From Methylophaga nitratireducenticrescens (GTDB lineage Bacteria; Pseudomonadota; Gammaproteobacteria; Nitrosococcales; Methylophagaceae): a stretch of DNA of 64,000 nt. Position numbers and translations under genes: made by a program. The notes beneath the pieces were generated by a model that saw only the letters and a list, made by a program, of their open reading frames with translations, was not told the DNA's origin and searched no databases. The stretch is from positions 2,170,001-2,234,000 of the forward strand of contig NC_017857.3 of NCBI RefSeq assembly GCF_000260985.4, in the 5' to 3' direction. Each line of letters opens with the position of its first letter. Position 1 is the stretch's first letter. Shown here one piece after another: positions 56,230 to 64,000 of this stretch.

Positions 56230-56931
56230 ATGGACACAACTATGCATGAAATGACGATGTGGGGGCTGGTCAGCGATGCCAGTCTGCTGGTCAAAATAGT
56301 GATGATTATCCTGGTTTTAGCCTCGATGGTAAGTTGGTATTTGATTATCTGGCGGTCCAAAGTATTGGGCCGTCTGGAAAAACAAAACAGACAATTTCAA
56401 CAACAGTTCAGACAAACTGCTGATATGAACAAGATGGATGCTGTTCTGCCTAGCATAGCGGTTTACCAGGCGATACCGGCTATTTTTCAGGCCGGTTGGC
56501 TGGAGTATGAAAAATATCAACAACTGAATGCTGTGCCACAAGATGAAATTGTCGAAAATGTTGAACGCGCCATGTTAGTCAATATTGGCGAACAGGAAGT
56601 TGAATTGGAAAAAGGCCTTTCCTATTTAGCCACTATCGGTTCAGTCAGCCCATATATCGGTCTGTTCGGTACGGTGTGGGGCATCATGAATTCATTTATT
56701 GGCTTATCTCAAGTGGAACAAGCCACGTTAAATACCGTCGCTCCGGGCATTGCTGAAGCGCTGATCGCCACAGCGATTGGTCTGTTTGCCGCGATACCCG
56801 CGGTGGTTGCTTACAATCAGCTGAGTAAACGTGCCGGTGCGTTGAGTACGCGCTATTACCATTTTGGTAATGAATTTATCACCCGCCTGCAGCGAGTGAT
56901 GCATCGCACACCATTAGCTAAAGTCGCGTGA
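56230..56931 (+). CDS. exbB: ExbB/TolQ-type proton channel subunit
   Basis: About 233 residues from the ATG at 56230 with AAGGAG just upstream. There are three membrane helices: LLVKIVMIILVLASMVSWY, SVSPYIGLFGTVWGIM and EALIATAIGLFAAIPAVVAY, the TolQ/ExbB layout. It energises the receptor with ExbD and TonB encoded next. Sequence alone cannot separate ExbB from TolQ; TonB downstream and no TolA or Pal nearby favour ExbB. Confidence 0.9.
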   Translation: MDTTMHEMTMWGLVSDASLLVKIVMIILVLASMVSWYLIIWRSKVLGRLEKQNRQFQQQFRQTADMNKMDAVLPSIAVYQAIPAIFQAGWLEYEKYQQLNAVPQDEIVENVERAMLVNIGEQEVELEKGLSYLATIGSVSPYIGLFGTVWGIMNSFIGLSQVEQATLNTVAPGIAEALIATAIGLFAAIPAVVAYNQLSKRAGALSTRYYHFGNEFITRLQRVMHRTPLAKVA

Positions 56932-56938
56932 ATTCATC

Positions 56939-57388
56939 ATGTTAAGAAAACCCGTTACCAAACATGCCCTGAAGGCTGAAATGAATGTGGTGCCTTATAT
57001 TGATGTGATGCTGGTGCTATTGGTCATTTTTATGGTCACAGCACCCCTGCTGGTGCAAGGCGTCAAACTGGAACTACCCAAAGTTGCTGCTGAAGCGTTA
57101 CCCACGGATAGTCAAAAAACCATTTTGAGCTTATCGGTAGTGGCTGATGGCAGTTATTACTGGAATGTTGGCACTGAGGTTGATATTCAGTCTCGTTCTG
57201 ATCAAGCAGTCACCTTGGACGAAATGGTGATGAAAATTGAACAAATCAGACAGCAGCACCCTGATTTACTGTTCTTTATCCGTGGTGACAAAGCGACTGA
57301 TTATGCGTCCGTAGTCAGAGCCATCGCGGCCTTACAACAAGTCGGTATAGAAGATGTCGGGCTGATTACGGAGTCGCCTGATGACTGA
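56939..57388 (+). CDS. exbD: ExbD/TolR-type subunit
   Basis: A 149-residue protein with one N-terminal membrane helix carrying the proton-binding Asp (NVVPYIDVMLVLLVIFMVTAP, about 17-37) and a periplasmic domain (LFFIRGDKATDYASVVRAI). It forms the proton-driven motor with ExbB. The stop overlaps the tonB start by 8 bases. Confidence 0.92.
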   Translation: MLRKPVTKHALKAEMNVVPYIDVMLVLLVIFMVTAPLLVQGVKLELPKVAAEALPTDSQKTILSLSVVADGSYYWNVGTEVDIQSRSDQAVTLDEMVMKIEQIRQQHPDLLFFIRGDKATDYASVVRAIAALQQVGIEDVGLITESPDD

Positions 57389-58220
57389 TGCAGGATTCTA
57401 TGATGATCGTTTTTTAACGCCACCAGCAGAGAATGATGGAGTAAAAACATCGACATTATTATTGGTCGGTTTATTTCATCTGGCCATGGCCGGATTGTTA
57501 TTGAACTCATGGAGTCCAGCTCAGCAGGATGAGCCCAAACTGAGTACGATCAAAATTCAAATGTTGAGGCTGTCCAAGCCTGTTCCCGAAACCAAACCGG
57601 TTGAGCCGGTTCCGATGGCTATCCCGGAACCGGTTCAGCCTGTGTTTGAACCGACACCGGTGGCCCCAAAAAAACCGGAACCAAAACCCGTGGTTGAAAA
57701 TGAATTGACTTTCAAACGTGTTGAAGAGAAAAAACCAACACCAAAAAAGGAAGTTAAACCAAAACTGGAAAAACCTGAAAAAAAGGTCGTCGAAAAAGTC
57801 GTCAAACAACTTGAAAAACGGGTCTCTCAGCCAGCTGAAACTCTGCCTAAACCAGCCTTGGCGCAGCAATCAAAACCTATCAATACCGCTGCAAAGACAC
57901 CAGTTAAGCAGTATGATTCCTTAAATGATGATGCTAGCGAGACATTTTCAGTCGAACGCTATAAACCGATAGAAAAACAGGCTCCAGAATATCCACGGGG
58001 GGCTTTACGTAAAGGCTTGGAAGGTGATTGCACGGTGCGTTATACCGTCAATACCAAGGGTGATGTGGAGTCTCCTGAAGTCTTAGCGAACTGTCATCCA
58101 TTATTTAAAAAACCGTCTTTAGAGGCCGCCAAAACCTTTCGTTATTCGCCCAGAATGGTGAATGGTCATGCGGTAGCAGTGAACAATGTACATAATACTT
58201 TTGAATATCGTATCCACTAA
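57381..58220 (+). CDS. tonB: TonB energy transducer
   Basis: A 279-residue protein with an N-terminal membrane helix (LLLVGLFHLAMAGLLLNSW), a long Pro/Lys/Glu-rich periplasm-spanning arm (about 65-165, repeated KPEP and KPxPKK units) and a C-terminal TonB domain (APEYPRGALRKGLEGDCTVRY to NTFEYRIH). A private TonB set after the receptor suggests dedicated energising of phytate uptake. The stop overlaps the phoX start by one base (TAATG). Confidence 0.93.
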   Translation: MTDAGFYDDRFLTPPAENDGVKTSTLLLVGLFHLAMAGLLLNSWSPAQQDEPKLSTIKIQMLRLSKPVPETKPVEPVPMAIPEPVQPVFEPTPVAPKKPEPKPVVENELTFKRVEEKKPTPKKEVKPKLEKPEKKVVEKVVKQLEKRVSQPAETLPKPALAQQSKPINTAAKTPVKQYDSLNDDASETFSVERYKPIEKQAPEYPRGALRKGLEGDCTVRYTVNTKGDVESPEVLANCHPLFKKPSLEAAKTFRYSPRMVNGHAVAVNNVHNTFEYRIH

Positions 58221-60211
58221 TGAAAAATAAACCTCCTATGAATAAGCCTTCCTCTTCCGACTTTCATCAACACATGTCAGCGCATGATGATATCGCCGTT
58301 AATCACAGCGATCATCCCAGTTTGAATGATGTTGTGTTATCACGACGGCAAATCCTGAAAGGCAGTTTAAATGCGGCGGCAATGGGCTTTTTTGGATTAA
58401 ATTTGTCGTCAAATCTGGTGTTTGCAGCTGGCAAAAACAATCTGAATATCCCCTTTATTGGCTTTAACAGCATCCAGCCTCAAACGGATCCGGGATTTGA
58501 TCACGTCGTTGTGGCTGACGGCTATCAGGCAAAACCGTTTTTTTCCTGGGGTGATCCTGTTGTCACAGGGGCAACCGATTGGAATGCAGATGCTTTAAAT
58601 AGCTGGCAAGAGCAGTTAAAACAAGCCGGTCAGAACCATGATGGTATGCATTTTTTTGCTTTTCCGGACGACAATAATCGTGGTTTACTGGTCATTAATC
58701 ATGAATACACAAATCCGACTCTGCATAAGGATGGAATTACGTTTATCGATGGTAAACGTCGTTTAGATGATGTTAAAAAAGAACAGGCTGCCCATGGTGT
58801 CAGTGTGATTGAAGTGAAAATAGATAAACAAGGTCAATGGCAATGCGTCTACCCTTCTGTTTATAACCGGCGTATTTCGGCACTGACCATCATGCATGTC
58901 AGTGGTCCATTGGCCGGTCATGACTTGTTAAAAACCGTCGATGATCCTGCTGCGATGGAAATCATCGGCACCCTGAACAATTGTTCGAATGGTTTTACCC
59001 CATGGGGCACATACCTGGCGTGTGAAGAAAATTGGCATAACTATTTTGTGAATCAGGATGCAACGGATTACCAGTCTCGTGTTTCACATCATCGTTATGG
59101 CATTTCCACGGGAAAAACAACCAAAAGCTATGGCTGGTCTAGCGTAGATAAACGGTTTGATGCAACACCTAATGCCGAGCTTCCCCATCAAGGCTATGTC
59201 AACGAACCCAATCGCTTTGGCTGGGTGGTTGAGATCGATCCTTTTGATCCTGACAGTAAACCAATCAAACGCACTGCTTTTGGTCGATTCTGTCGTGAGG
59301 GTGTCACGCCAGCCTTAGCTGAAAATGGCCAAATGGCTTTTTACTCGGGTGATGATACCCGTGGTGAATATGTCTATAAGTTTGTGCCGCAACAACGTTT
59401 CGATAAGACCCAACCTCATAAACATCGCGATATGCTCGATCATGGCACGTTATATGTTGCCCGTTTTAATAATGATGGTTCAGGTCGCTGGTTGCCATTA
59501 GTGCATGGTCATTCAGGTTTAACCGCAGAAAATGGTTTTCCCAGCCAGGCTGAAGTATTGGTAAATGCGCGTGCGGCAGCGGATCAATTAGGTGCAACGC
59601 CCATGGATCGACCTGAATGGGCAACCGTGAACCCGCATAACCTCGACGTCTATGTCACGTTAACCAATAATTACCTGCGGGGCACGGAATTCGCTCTTAA
59701 TGCCGCCAACCCCCGTCCTGATAATCGACATGGTCAGATAATCAAAATACAGGAAGATCAGGCCGATCCAGCGGCTATCAGCTTTCAATGGGAATTATTT
59801 GTGGTGGCAGGTGAAAAAGCCGGGACACAGAATGCTGATGGCAAGCCGGTTGCTGAGCATTTAGTTGGAAATATCGAGGGTGATATCTTCTCTTCGCCCG
59901 ATGGCTTGGGATTTGATAAGGATGGTCGCTTGTGGATTCTGACGGATTACGATGATGAAGATCCGGTGATGGAAAACATGGGCTGTAATCAAATGTTATG
60001 TGCCAATCCACAAACTCGGGAAATTAAACGCTTTATGGTTGGCCCCAGGGGGTGTGAAATTACCGGGATTACCTGGAGCCCGGACTATACAGCGATGTGG
60101 GTGAACATTCAGCACCCTGGTCTAAGCTATCCTGCCAGCGATGGCAGAACCCGTCCGCGTTCCACTACAGTACTTATTACCAAAGATGATGGTGGTGTAA
60201 TCGGTCGCTAA
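58220..60211 (+). CDS. phoX: PhoX-type alkaline phosphatase
   Basis: A 663-residue phosphatase. The Tat signal SRRQILKG near 41-48 precedes a hydrophobic stretch and AAG, so it is exported folded. PhoX features include NHEYTNPTLH, GTYLACEENWHNYF, FGRFCREGVTP with the metal-ligand Cys, YSGDDTRGEYVYKFV and NPHNLDVYVTLTNN. PhoX enzymes use Fe(III) and calcium and release phosphate from monoesters. It is the last gene of the operon and completes phosphate recovery from phytate breakdown products. Confidence 0.95.
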   Translation: MKNKPPMNKPSSSDFHQHMSAHDDIAVNHSDHPSLNDVVLSRRQILKGSLNAAAMGFFGLNLSSNLVFAAGKNNLNIPFIGFNSIQPQTDPGFDHVVVADGYQAKPFFSWGDPVVTGATDWNADALNSWQEQLKQAGQNHDGMHFFAFPDDNNRGLLVINHEYTNPTLHKDGITFIDGKRRLDDVKKEQAAHGVSVIEVKIDKQGQWQCVYPSVYNRRISALTIMHVSGPLAGHDLLKTVDDPAAMEIIGTLNNCSNGFTPWGTYLACEENWHNYFVNQDATDYQSRVSHHRYGISTGKTTKSYGWSSVDKRFDATPNAELPHQGYVNEPNRFGWVVEIDPFDPDSKPIKRTAFGRFCREGVTPALAENGQMAFYSGDDTRGEYVYKFVPQQRFDKTQPHKHRDMLDHGTLYVARFNNDGSGRWLPLVHGHSGLTAENGFPSQAEVLVNARAAADQLGATPMDRPEWATVNPHNLDVYVTLTNNYLRGTEFALNAANPRPDNRHGQIIKIQEDQADPAAISFQWELFVVAGEKAGTQNADGKPVAEHLVGNIEGDIFSSPDGLGFDKDGRLWILTDYDDEDPVMENMGCNQMLCANPQTREIKRFMVGPRGCEITGITWSPDYTAMWVNIQHPGLSYPASDGRTRPRSTTVLITKDDGGVIGR

Positions 60212-60317
60212 CGATGAGAATGTTGCCCTATAGATAATTTTGTATTTGAGTGATGCATCGGTATGCTTGCAAGGATTCTATTTATCCTTAAACCTCAAAA
60301 AGACACCGGGCAGCATC

Positions 60318-60773
60318 ATGAATAAAAAGTTACTTTTCGTCATCGGCATAATTCTGTTCGTTGCTATTATCATGATAGCTTCGCGTTTAATAAATACGCC
60401 TTCACCTTACCTAACCTCTGACAATGGTCAGGAACTGCCTACCGAAGCATCGATCGAGGAAGGTTTTATGGAGGCTGAAAAATTAATTAATTCCAGAGCG
60501 CCCATCAAAATTGATGACGAAACCCAGCTTAATAAGGCTTTAGCCGGTCCCGGTGATTTGATGACTTATTATTATTCATTAACCAATGTCACTATAGACA
60601 ATGTGAATCCGGCGGCGGTACTTAAGGATATCAAACCCAAATTGCTCGCCAGCCTCTGCAGTAATGCTGATATGCAGCCTATTCTAAAGGCGGGTGCGAA
60701 ACTTGTTTATGTCTATTCCGATAAAAATAACGAAGATGTTGGCCGTATTGAGGTAGTGGAAGCTGATTGTTAA
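60318..60773 (+). CDS. Hypothetical membrane-anchored protein
   Basis: About 151 residues from the ATG at 60318; the upstream frame is open but has no better site. N-terminal membrane helix (LLFVIGIILFVAIIMIAS, about 4-22), then an outer domain with two Cys (LASLCSNADM and VVEADC at the end) that may bond. The segment MTYYYSLTNVTIDNVNP and the terminal domain recall periplasmic proteins of unknown function in Vibrio and relatives. It follows phoX by 106 bases; whether it belongs to the operon is unclear. Confidence 0.6.
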   Translation: MNKKLLFVIGIILFVAIIMIASRLINTPSPYLTSDNGQELPTEASIEEGFMEAEKLINSRAPIKIDDETQLNKALAGPGDLMTYYYSLTNVTIDNVNPAAVLKDIKPKLLASLCSNADMQPILKAGAKLVYVYSDKNNEDVGRIEVVEADC

Positions 60774-60785
60774 TGATTAATTTAA

Positions 60786-61277
60786 TCAGGCAATGGTCCG
60801 CTCGCGTAGCAGAAGCATCATATCCCGTTTAGGTGGATGCCCAAACATACGGACATATTCACGACTGAATTGTGACGGGCTTTCATAGCCAACCTGATAG
60901 GCCGTGCTGGCAGCATCCAGCGTCTCGGCCAACATGATTTTTCGCGCTTCAAGTAGTCTGAGTCGTTTTTGATATTGCAATGGACTCATCGCGGTAACCG
61001 CTTTGAAATGGCTATGAAAAGACGAAATACTCATGCCTACCTGAGTCGCCAGGTCTTCAATTTTAATCGGTTTGTGGTAATTCGTTTTTAACACCTCAAT
61101 AGCATTTGAAATGCGTTGCATATGGCTACCGGTTTGGGCCATTTGAGCAATGACGTTGCCATATTGACCGTTAAGTAGCCGGTAATGGATTTCGCGTTTA
61201 ATCATTGGCGCCAATAATGCAATATCCTGTGTAGCTAACAATAATCGGGCAAGTCGTAATACGCCATCATCCAGCAA
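60786..61277 (-). pseudogene. AraC-family regulator lacking its N-terminal half
   Basis: The 163 residues match the C-terminal part of YqhC-type AraC regulators: LLAPMIKREIHYRLLNGQYG, then two helix-turn-helix units (IEDLATQVGMSISSFHSHFK, ASTAYQVGYESPSQFSREY). The N-terminal cupin-like domain of about 130 residues is missing; upstream the frame closes at a TGA within about 30 bases and no start with a ribosome site is evident (the first possible start is TTG). Probably a 5'-truncated remnant. The DNA-binding half could still be made. Confidence 0.65.
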
Positions 61278-61401
61278 AAGCTTATTGAACTGCCTGGTTG
61301 CTCAATTAATTAATCCAAACACGATTGTGAACAAACAGCGCTGTAATTTGCCTATAGTGTTTATAAAACGTCCAAGCTAATAAGCATAGAGGCTAAGTCC
61401 A

Positions 61402-61863
61402 ATGAAAGATTATAAAAAATCGCCCAATATCGTTGAACAACTCACACCTGAACAACATTACGTAACCCAGCAATGTGGTACTGAACCGCCATTTGATAAT
61501 GCTTATTGGGACAATCACGAAGCTGGGCTTTACGTCGATGTGGTTTCGGGTGAGCCCTTATTTGCTTCGGTTGATAAGTTTGATAGCGGAACCGGCTGGC
61601 CAAGTTTTACCCGTCCAGTGCAAAGTGAAAATGTGAACGAAAATTTTGATGACAGCCTGGGCATGCGGCGTGTTGAAGTGCGCTCAGTGCATGGTGATAG
61701 TCATTTAGGTCATGTTTTCCCCGATGGTCCTGAAGAAGCCGGTGGCATGCGTTATTGCATCAACTCAGCATCCCTGCGGTTTATTCCTGTTGAAGAGCTT
61801 GAAGCAGAAGGTTACGACGAGTTTAAAAATCTGTTTTCAGAAACCTTAGGTGAAACAAAATGA
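61402..61863 (+). CDS. msrB: Methionine-R-sulfoxide reductase
   Basis: A 153-residue MsrB. The catalytic Cys is in [12 protein letters not shown], and the substrate-site segment [11 protein letters not shown] and [10 protein letters not shown] are present. The CxxC zinc pairs of many MsrBs are absent, so it is the zinc-free form. The resolving Cys is not evident except CGTEPPFD near 27. It has no signal peptide, so it is cytoplasmic. It overlaps msrA by 4 bp. Confidence 0.95.
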   Translation: MKDYKKSPNIVEQLTPEQHYVTQQCGTEPPFDNAYWDNHEAGLYVDVVSGEPLFASVDKFDSGTGWPSFTRPVQSENVNENFDDSLGMRRVEVRSVHGDSHLGHVFPDGPEEAGGMRYCINSASLRFIPVEELEAEGYDEFKNLFSETLGETK

Positions 61864-62360
61864 GCGAGACAAATACCGAACGTGCCGTACTGGCCGGTGG
61901 CTGCTTCTGGGGTATGCAGGATTTGATTCGTAAATTGCCTGGCGTTATCTCATCGCGAGTCGGCTATACCGGCGGCGATATTCCAAATGCCACTTATCCA
62001 AACCATGGCACACATGCTGAAGCAATTGAAATTATCTTTGATCCCGAACAGATTAGTTTCCGACAGTTACTCGAATCCTTCTTTCAAATCCACGACCCGA
62101 CCACACCAAATCAACAAGGTAACGATCGAGGCATGAGTTATCGCTCTGCGATTTATTTCACCAACGATGAACAAGCCGAAATTGCCAAACAGACTATTGA
62201 AGATATAAATCAATCAGGGTTATGGCCTGGCAAAGTTGTTACTGAAGTGGAACCCGTCGGTGATTTCTGGGAAGCCGAACCCGAACATCAGGATTATCTG
62301 CAACACTATCCAACTGGCTATACCTGTCATTATGTTCGGCCGAATTGGAAGCTATCTTAA
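61860..62360 (+). CDS. msrA: Methionine-S-sulfoxide reductase
   Basis: A 166-residue MsrA. The catalytic GGCFWGMQ motif lies near 13-20, with GYTGG and the acidic/Tyr site residues in [18 protein letters not shown]. It has a Cys near the end (YTCHYVRP) that may resolve the disulfide. The ATG overlaps the msrB stop (ATGA). Together the two enzymes repair both methionine sulfoxide forms. Confidence 0.95.
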   Translation: MSETNTERAVLAGGCFWGMQDLIRKLPGVISSRVGYTGGDIPNATYPNHGTHAEAIEIIFDPEQISFRQLLESFFQIHDPTTPNQQGNDRGMSYRSAIYFTNDEQAEIAKQTIEDINQSGLWPGKVVTEVEPVGDFWEAEPEHQDYLQHYPTGYTCHYVRPNWKLS

Positions 62361-62411
62361 GAAAAGAATTGGTTTTATTGATTGAGCCTCTATTATAGAA
62401 ATAATTTTTCT

Positions 62412-62444
62412 GATCAGTTGTTGCACTTTCAGCAACAACTGATC
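62412..62444. terminator. Bidirectional terminator between msrA and the HEPN gene
   Basis: A perfect 13-bp stem (GATCAGTTGTTGC and its complement) with a 7-base loop, followed by GTTATTTT on the plus strand and preceded by AT-rich DNA with AAAAATTA-type sequence for the other strand. It separates the convergent msrBA and HEPN/MNT units. Confidence 0.8.
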
Positions 62445-62445
62445 G

Positions 62446-62871
62446 TTATTTTGCAATTGGCCCCAACTCTTCAACCAACGTTAATAACTCTTTCGTTATA
62501 GCAATCAATTCATCCAGTAGCTGTGGCGTAATTTCCAGGTGACCTTCATATTCAGCCAAATTGCGTTGCTTATGACATTTATCTAACACTCGCCACTTGC
62601 TAGTTGTCATGCCTACTGTGTGTTCCAAACACTGAAACACCAGATAACGATTGTCTGAGCGGTATCCATGCCAACGCATCGACGCCAAAGACAAAGCATG
62701 TGCGGCACCATAAGCTAATGAAAAACGGCTATCGTCGGATAAGCTTTCCACATTGGCATCCTGCAAACGGCGTTTGGCAGAAATCACCATGCCATCAAAT
62801 TCTTTTTGATCTGCAGGTTCTATTTTTAAATTGTTAGTTTTTACTAGGTTATCCAGATGCGCTAATGTCAT
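62446..62871 (-). CDS. HEPN-domain protein, probable toxin of a HEPN/MNT pair
   Basis: A 141-residue all-helical protein. It starts LAHLDNLVKTNNLKIEP and carries a degenerate HEPN motif region CHKQRNLAEYEGHLEI, with Arg-Asn and a His further than the usual four to six residues away. It overlaps the upstream MNT gene by 23 bases, which with the MNT gene suggests a toxin-antitoxin pair. Its RNase activity, if any, is not certain because the motif is irregular. Confidence 0.7.
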   Translation of the reverse strand: MTLAHLDNLVKTNNLKIEPADQKEFDGMVISAKRRLQDANVESLSDDSRFSLAYGAAHALSLASMRWHGYRSDNRYLVFQCLEHTVGMTTSKWRVLDKCHKQRNLAEYEGHLEITPQLLDELIAITKELLTLVEELGPIAK

Positions 62872-63448
62872 TTTCTGATCCCTTCAGCCAAATCTTCGGT
62901 TGGTCCATTACCTTTGAAATAAATGCATTATCTTCCTGCCATTTCTGTTTGAACTGTTCTAATTCATAAACAGAAGGATTGATAGGTCGCGATAAAGTCT
63001 TTTCAGCGTCAACAAGACATTCCATCAAGTCCGCATAAGCCAACTTATCAGAAATAACCAGCAGATCAATATCACTTTTAGCCTTTGCCTCGCCCTTCGC
63101 GACGGAGCCATAGATAAAGGCACATAAAATCTTATCATTAACTGGCTTTAAAGCCTGACGAACTACATCAGCGACACCGAATGTCTTTGTTGCAATCGCC
63201 ACCAGTTCATCAAATATCGGATTATCTGAGTTTGCTTGATAGTACTGTTGATTACCTTCTTTCGTACTAATCAATATTCCAGAGCTAGTAAGTTTTTCCA
63301 GTTCTCGTGTAACGGTGCCCCGCCCCATTGCAGCCATGCGAACAATCTCGTTCGTATAAAACCTTTTATCAGGTTTGCCATATAACAAACCCAGAACACG
63401 TTGCTGTGTTTTTGTAAACAATGCTTCAGCGATGGATGTTACTGACAT
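62849..63448 (-). CDS. HTH-MNT nucleotidyltransferase, probable antitoxin/autoregulator
   Basis: A 199-residue protein with an N-terminal winged helix-turn-helix (about 10-80, TNEIVRMAAMGRGTVTRELEKL, then GILISTKEGNQQYYQ) and an MNT domain (about 105-190) with IYGSVAKGEAKAKSDIDLLV (GS and the Asp-x-Asp pair). The usual third carboxylate is not plain. It probably controls its own promoter through the long dyad upstream and adenylylates or binds the HEPN partner. Confidence 0.8.
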   Translation of the reverse strand: MSVTSIAEALFTKTQQRVLGLLYGKPDKRFYTNEIVRMAAMGRGTVTRELEKLTSSGILISTKEGNQQYYQANSDNPIFDELVAIATKTFGVADVVRQALKPVNDKILCAFIYGSVAKGEAKAKSDIDLLVISDKLAYADLMECLVDAEKTLSRPINPSVYELEQFKQKWQEDNAFISKVMDQPKIWLKGSENDISASG

Positions 63449-63463
63449 AAAACACCATTAATA

Positions 63464-63509
63464 AAATACCCAATATGGGTACTATAATCCCCATATTGGG
63501 TATTTACAA
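63464..63509 (-). promoter_or_regulatory. Promoter and operator of the HEPN/MNT pair
   Basis: A perfect inverted repeat of 16-bp arms (AAATACCCAATATGGG and complement, 63464-63479 and 63490-63505) with a 10-base centre. On the minus strand TTGTAA (63504-63509) and TATAGT (63481-63486) form a promoter with 17-base spacing lying across the dyad. The repeat ends 15 bases before the MNT start, so binding there would block transcription. Confidence 0.75.
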
Positions 63510-63916
63510 TATTAATGCAGCTTACTAGAAAAATCAGGGAACAGATCAACTCGGTTTCTTGGACTTGGTAAGGCGAAACCGACAGGTATTAAACGTACAG
63601 ACTAGTCGTTCTGACTTAAAATCCTTACAACTCCCTAATGGAGTCCTGTCCTATCAGTCTCGTTGTGCCGTCAACTCTTTCTACACGATATGACGTTGGT
63701 GTTTTTTTAGTGCATCTGACGCTATTTTCATAGCGGCCTGCTGTAAAGACAACATCATATATTTTGCCAATTTTTATTTATCGGTATTTATACGGCACGA
63801 GAAATTTAAAGAAGAGATTATCGGCCAAACACCCGCAGCACAGGAAAAATTGGAACGCAGCAAAAATTTTGTCCTTGTGACTGCGTTTGTTAGGTGCGAT
63901 TGATACGAAGATAGTT
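63510..63916. other. Intergenic stretch, no gene recognised
   Basis: About 400 bases without convincing coding sequence. A 68-codon frame on the minus strand near 63778-63984 overlaps the partial gene to its right and has no family resemblance. No tRNA was found on inspection. Confidence 0.4.
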
Positions 63917-64000
63917 TTATTTAAGTTGTGATTGCACATAAGCTTGAAAACTCTCTTCATTAATACCGCTGGATTTGCGAACATTCTCAGACATTTTCAT
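63917..64000 (-). CDS. C-terminal end of a gene entering from the right edge
   Basis: An open minus-strand frame from the window edge to a TAA at 63917-63919 reads about 27 residues, ending AYVQSQLK. An ATG coincides with the last bases of the window, so this may be either the tail of a longer protein or a very short gene. No family can be assigned. Confidence 0.3.
   Translation of the reverse strand: MKMSENVRKSSGINEESFQAYVQSQLK

Noticed and set aside
63530-63670. Possible tRNA or attachment-site remnant near the HEPN/MNT pair
   Set aside because: Some tRNA-like words occur, but no cloverleaf with paired stems could be drawn by eye.
63778-63984. 68-codon minus-strand frame near the right edge
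   Set aside because: It overlaps another frame ending at 63917, has no ribosome site and no family resemblance.

Overview
The window looks like chromosomal DNA of a mid-GC gammaproteobacterium. The supporting genes are close relatives of gammaproteobacterial AlkB, RssA, UmuDC, MsrA/MsrB, a YejBEF-like transporter, an OadGAB sodium pump and PhoX. A marine or methylotrophic lineage such as Methylophaga is my guess; nothing here proves it. I see no rRNA, tRNA or CRISPR array.

Layout. 1-4189: two c-di-GMP/PAS signalling proteins, the first cut by the window edge. 4818-8354: housekeeping and small genes (a PFL/UPF0210 protein with an ACT-domain partner, a FlxA-like protein, a small membrane protein). 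8418-9204: a decayed IS5-family element. 9209-11204: small envelope and secreted proteins. 11302-17682: a peptide ABC transporter operon with a short transposon-like repeat inside it. 17856-20514: a patatin-like protein and an RNase J-like nuclease. 21478-24743: oadGAB. 25818-28695: an arsenic operon (arsR, arsC, acr3, GAPDH). 28697-30271: alkB and ogt, alkylation repair genes separated by a repeat. 30437-35439: an old yellow enzyme, a K+/H+ antiporter, MarC and a DUF305 protein. 36121-38649: umuDC and a VTT-family membrane protein. 40206-49310: a six-gene defence block on the minus strand. 49433-51377: an AraC regulator coupled to a degenerate GGDEF protein. 51749-60211: a phosphate-acquisition operon. 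60318-63448: methionine sulfoxide reductases and a HEPN/MNT toxin-antitoxin-like pair.

Three things stand out. First, the defence block reads mrr, rhuM-fic, hsdM, hsdS, HEPN (HI0074-like), hsdR. Its HsdR begins with a complete MNT nucleotidyltransferase domain, so the MNT half of a HEPN/MNT module is fused to the restriction motor while its HEPN partner is the gene just upstream, overlapping by 4 bp. A second, unfused HEPN/MNT pair lies at 62446-63448 behind a 16-bp perfect inverted repeat.

Second, 51749-60211 encodes a TonB-dependent receptor, a two-domain beta-propeller phytase, a private ExbB/ExbD/TonB set and a Tat-exported PhoX phosphatase, behind a textbook PHO box. This looks like a complete phytate scavenging system under phosphate-starvation control.

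Third, at least eight copies or remnants of one MITE-like repeat (about 105-557 bp) share terminal inverted repeats with the decayed IS5-family element. They sit exactly at gene boundaries: on the stop codons of the ABC binding-protein gene and ogt, at the start of alkB and of a small hypothetical gene, and against the Shine-Dalgarno of the DUF305 gene. The repeat end carries an outward-facing ATG, so these elements may have altered translation starts and operon structure.
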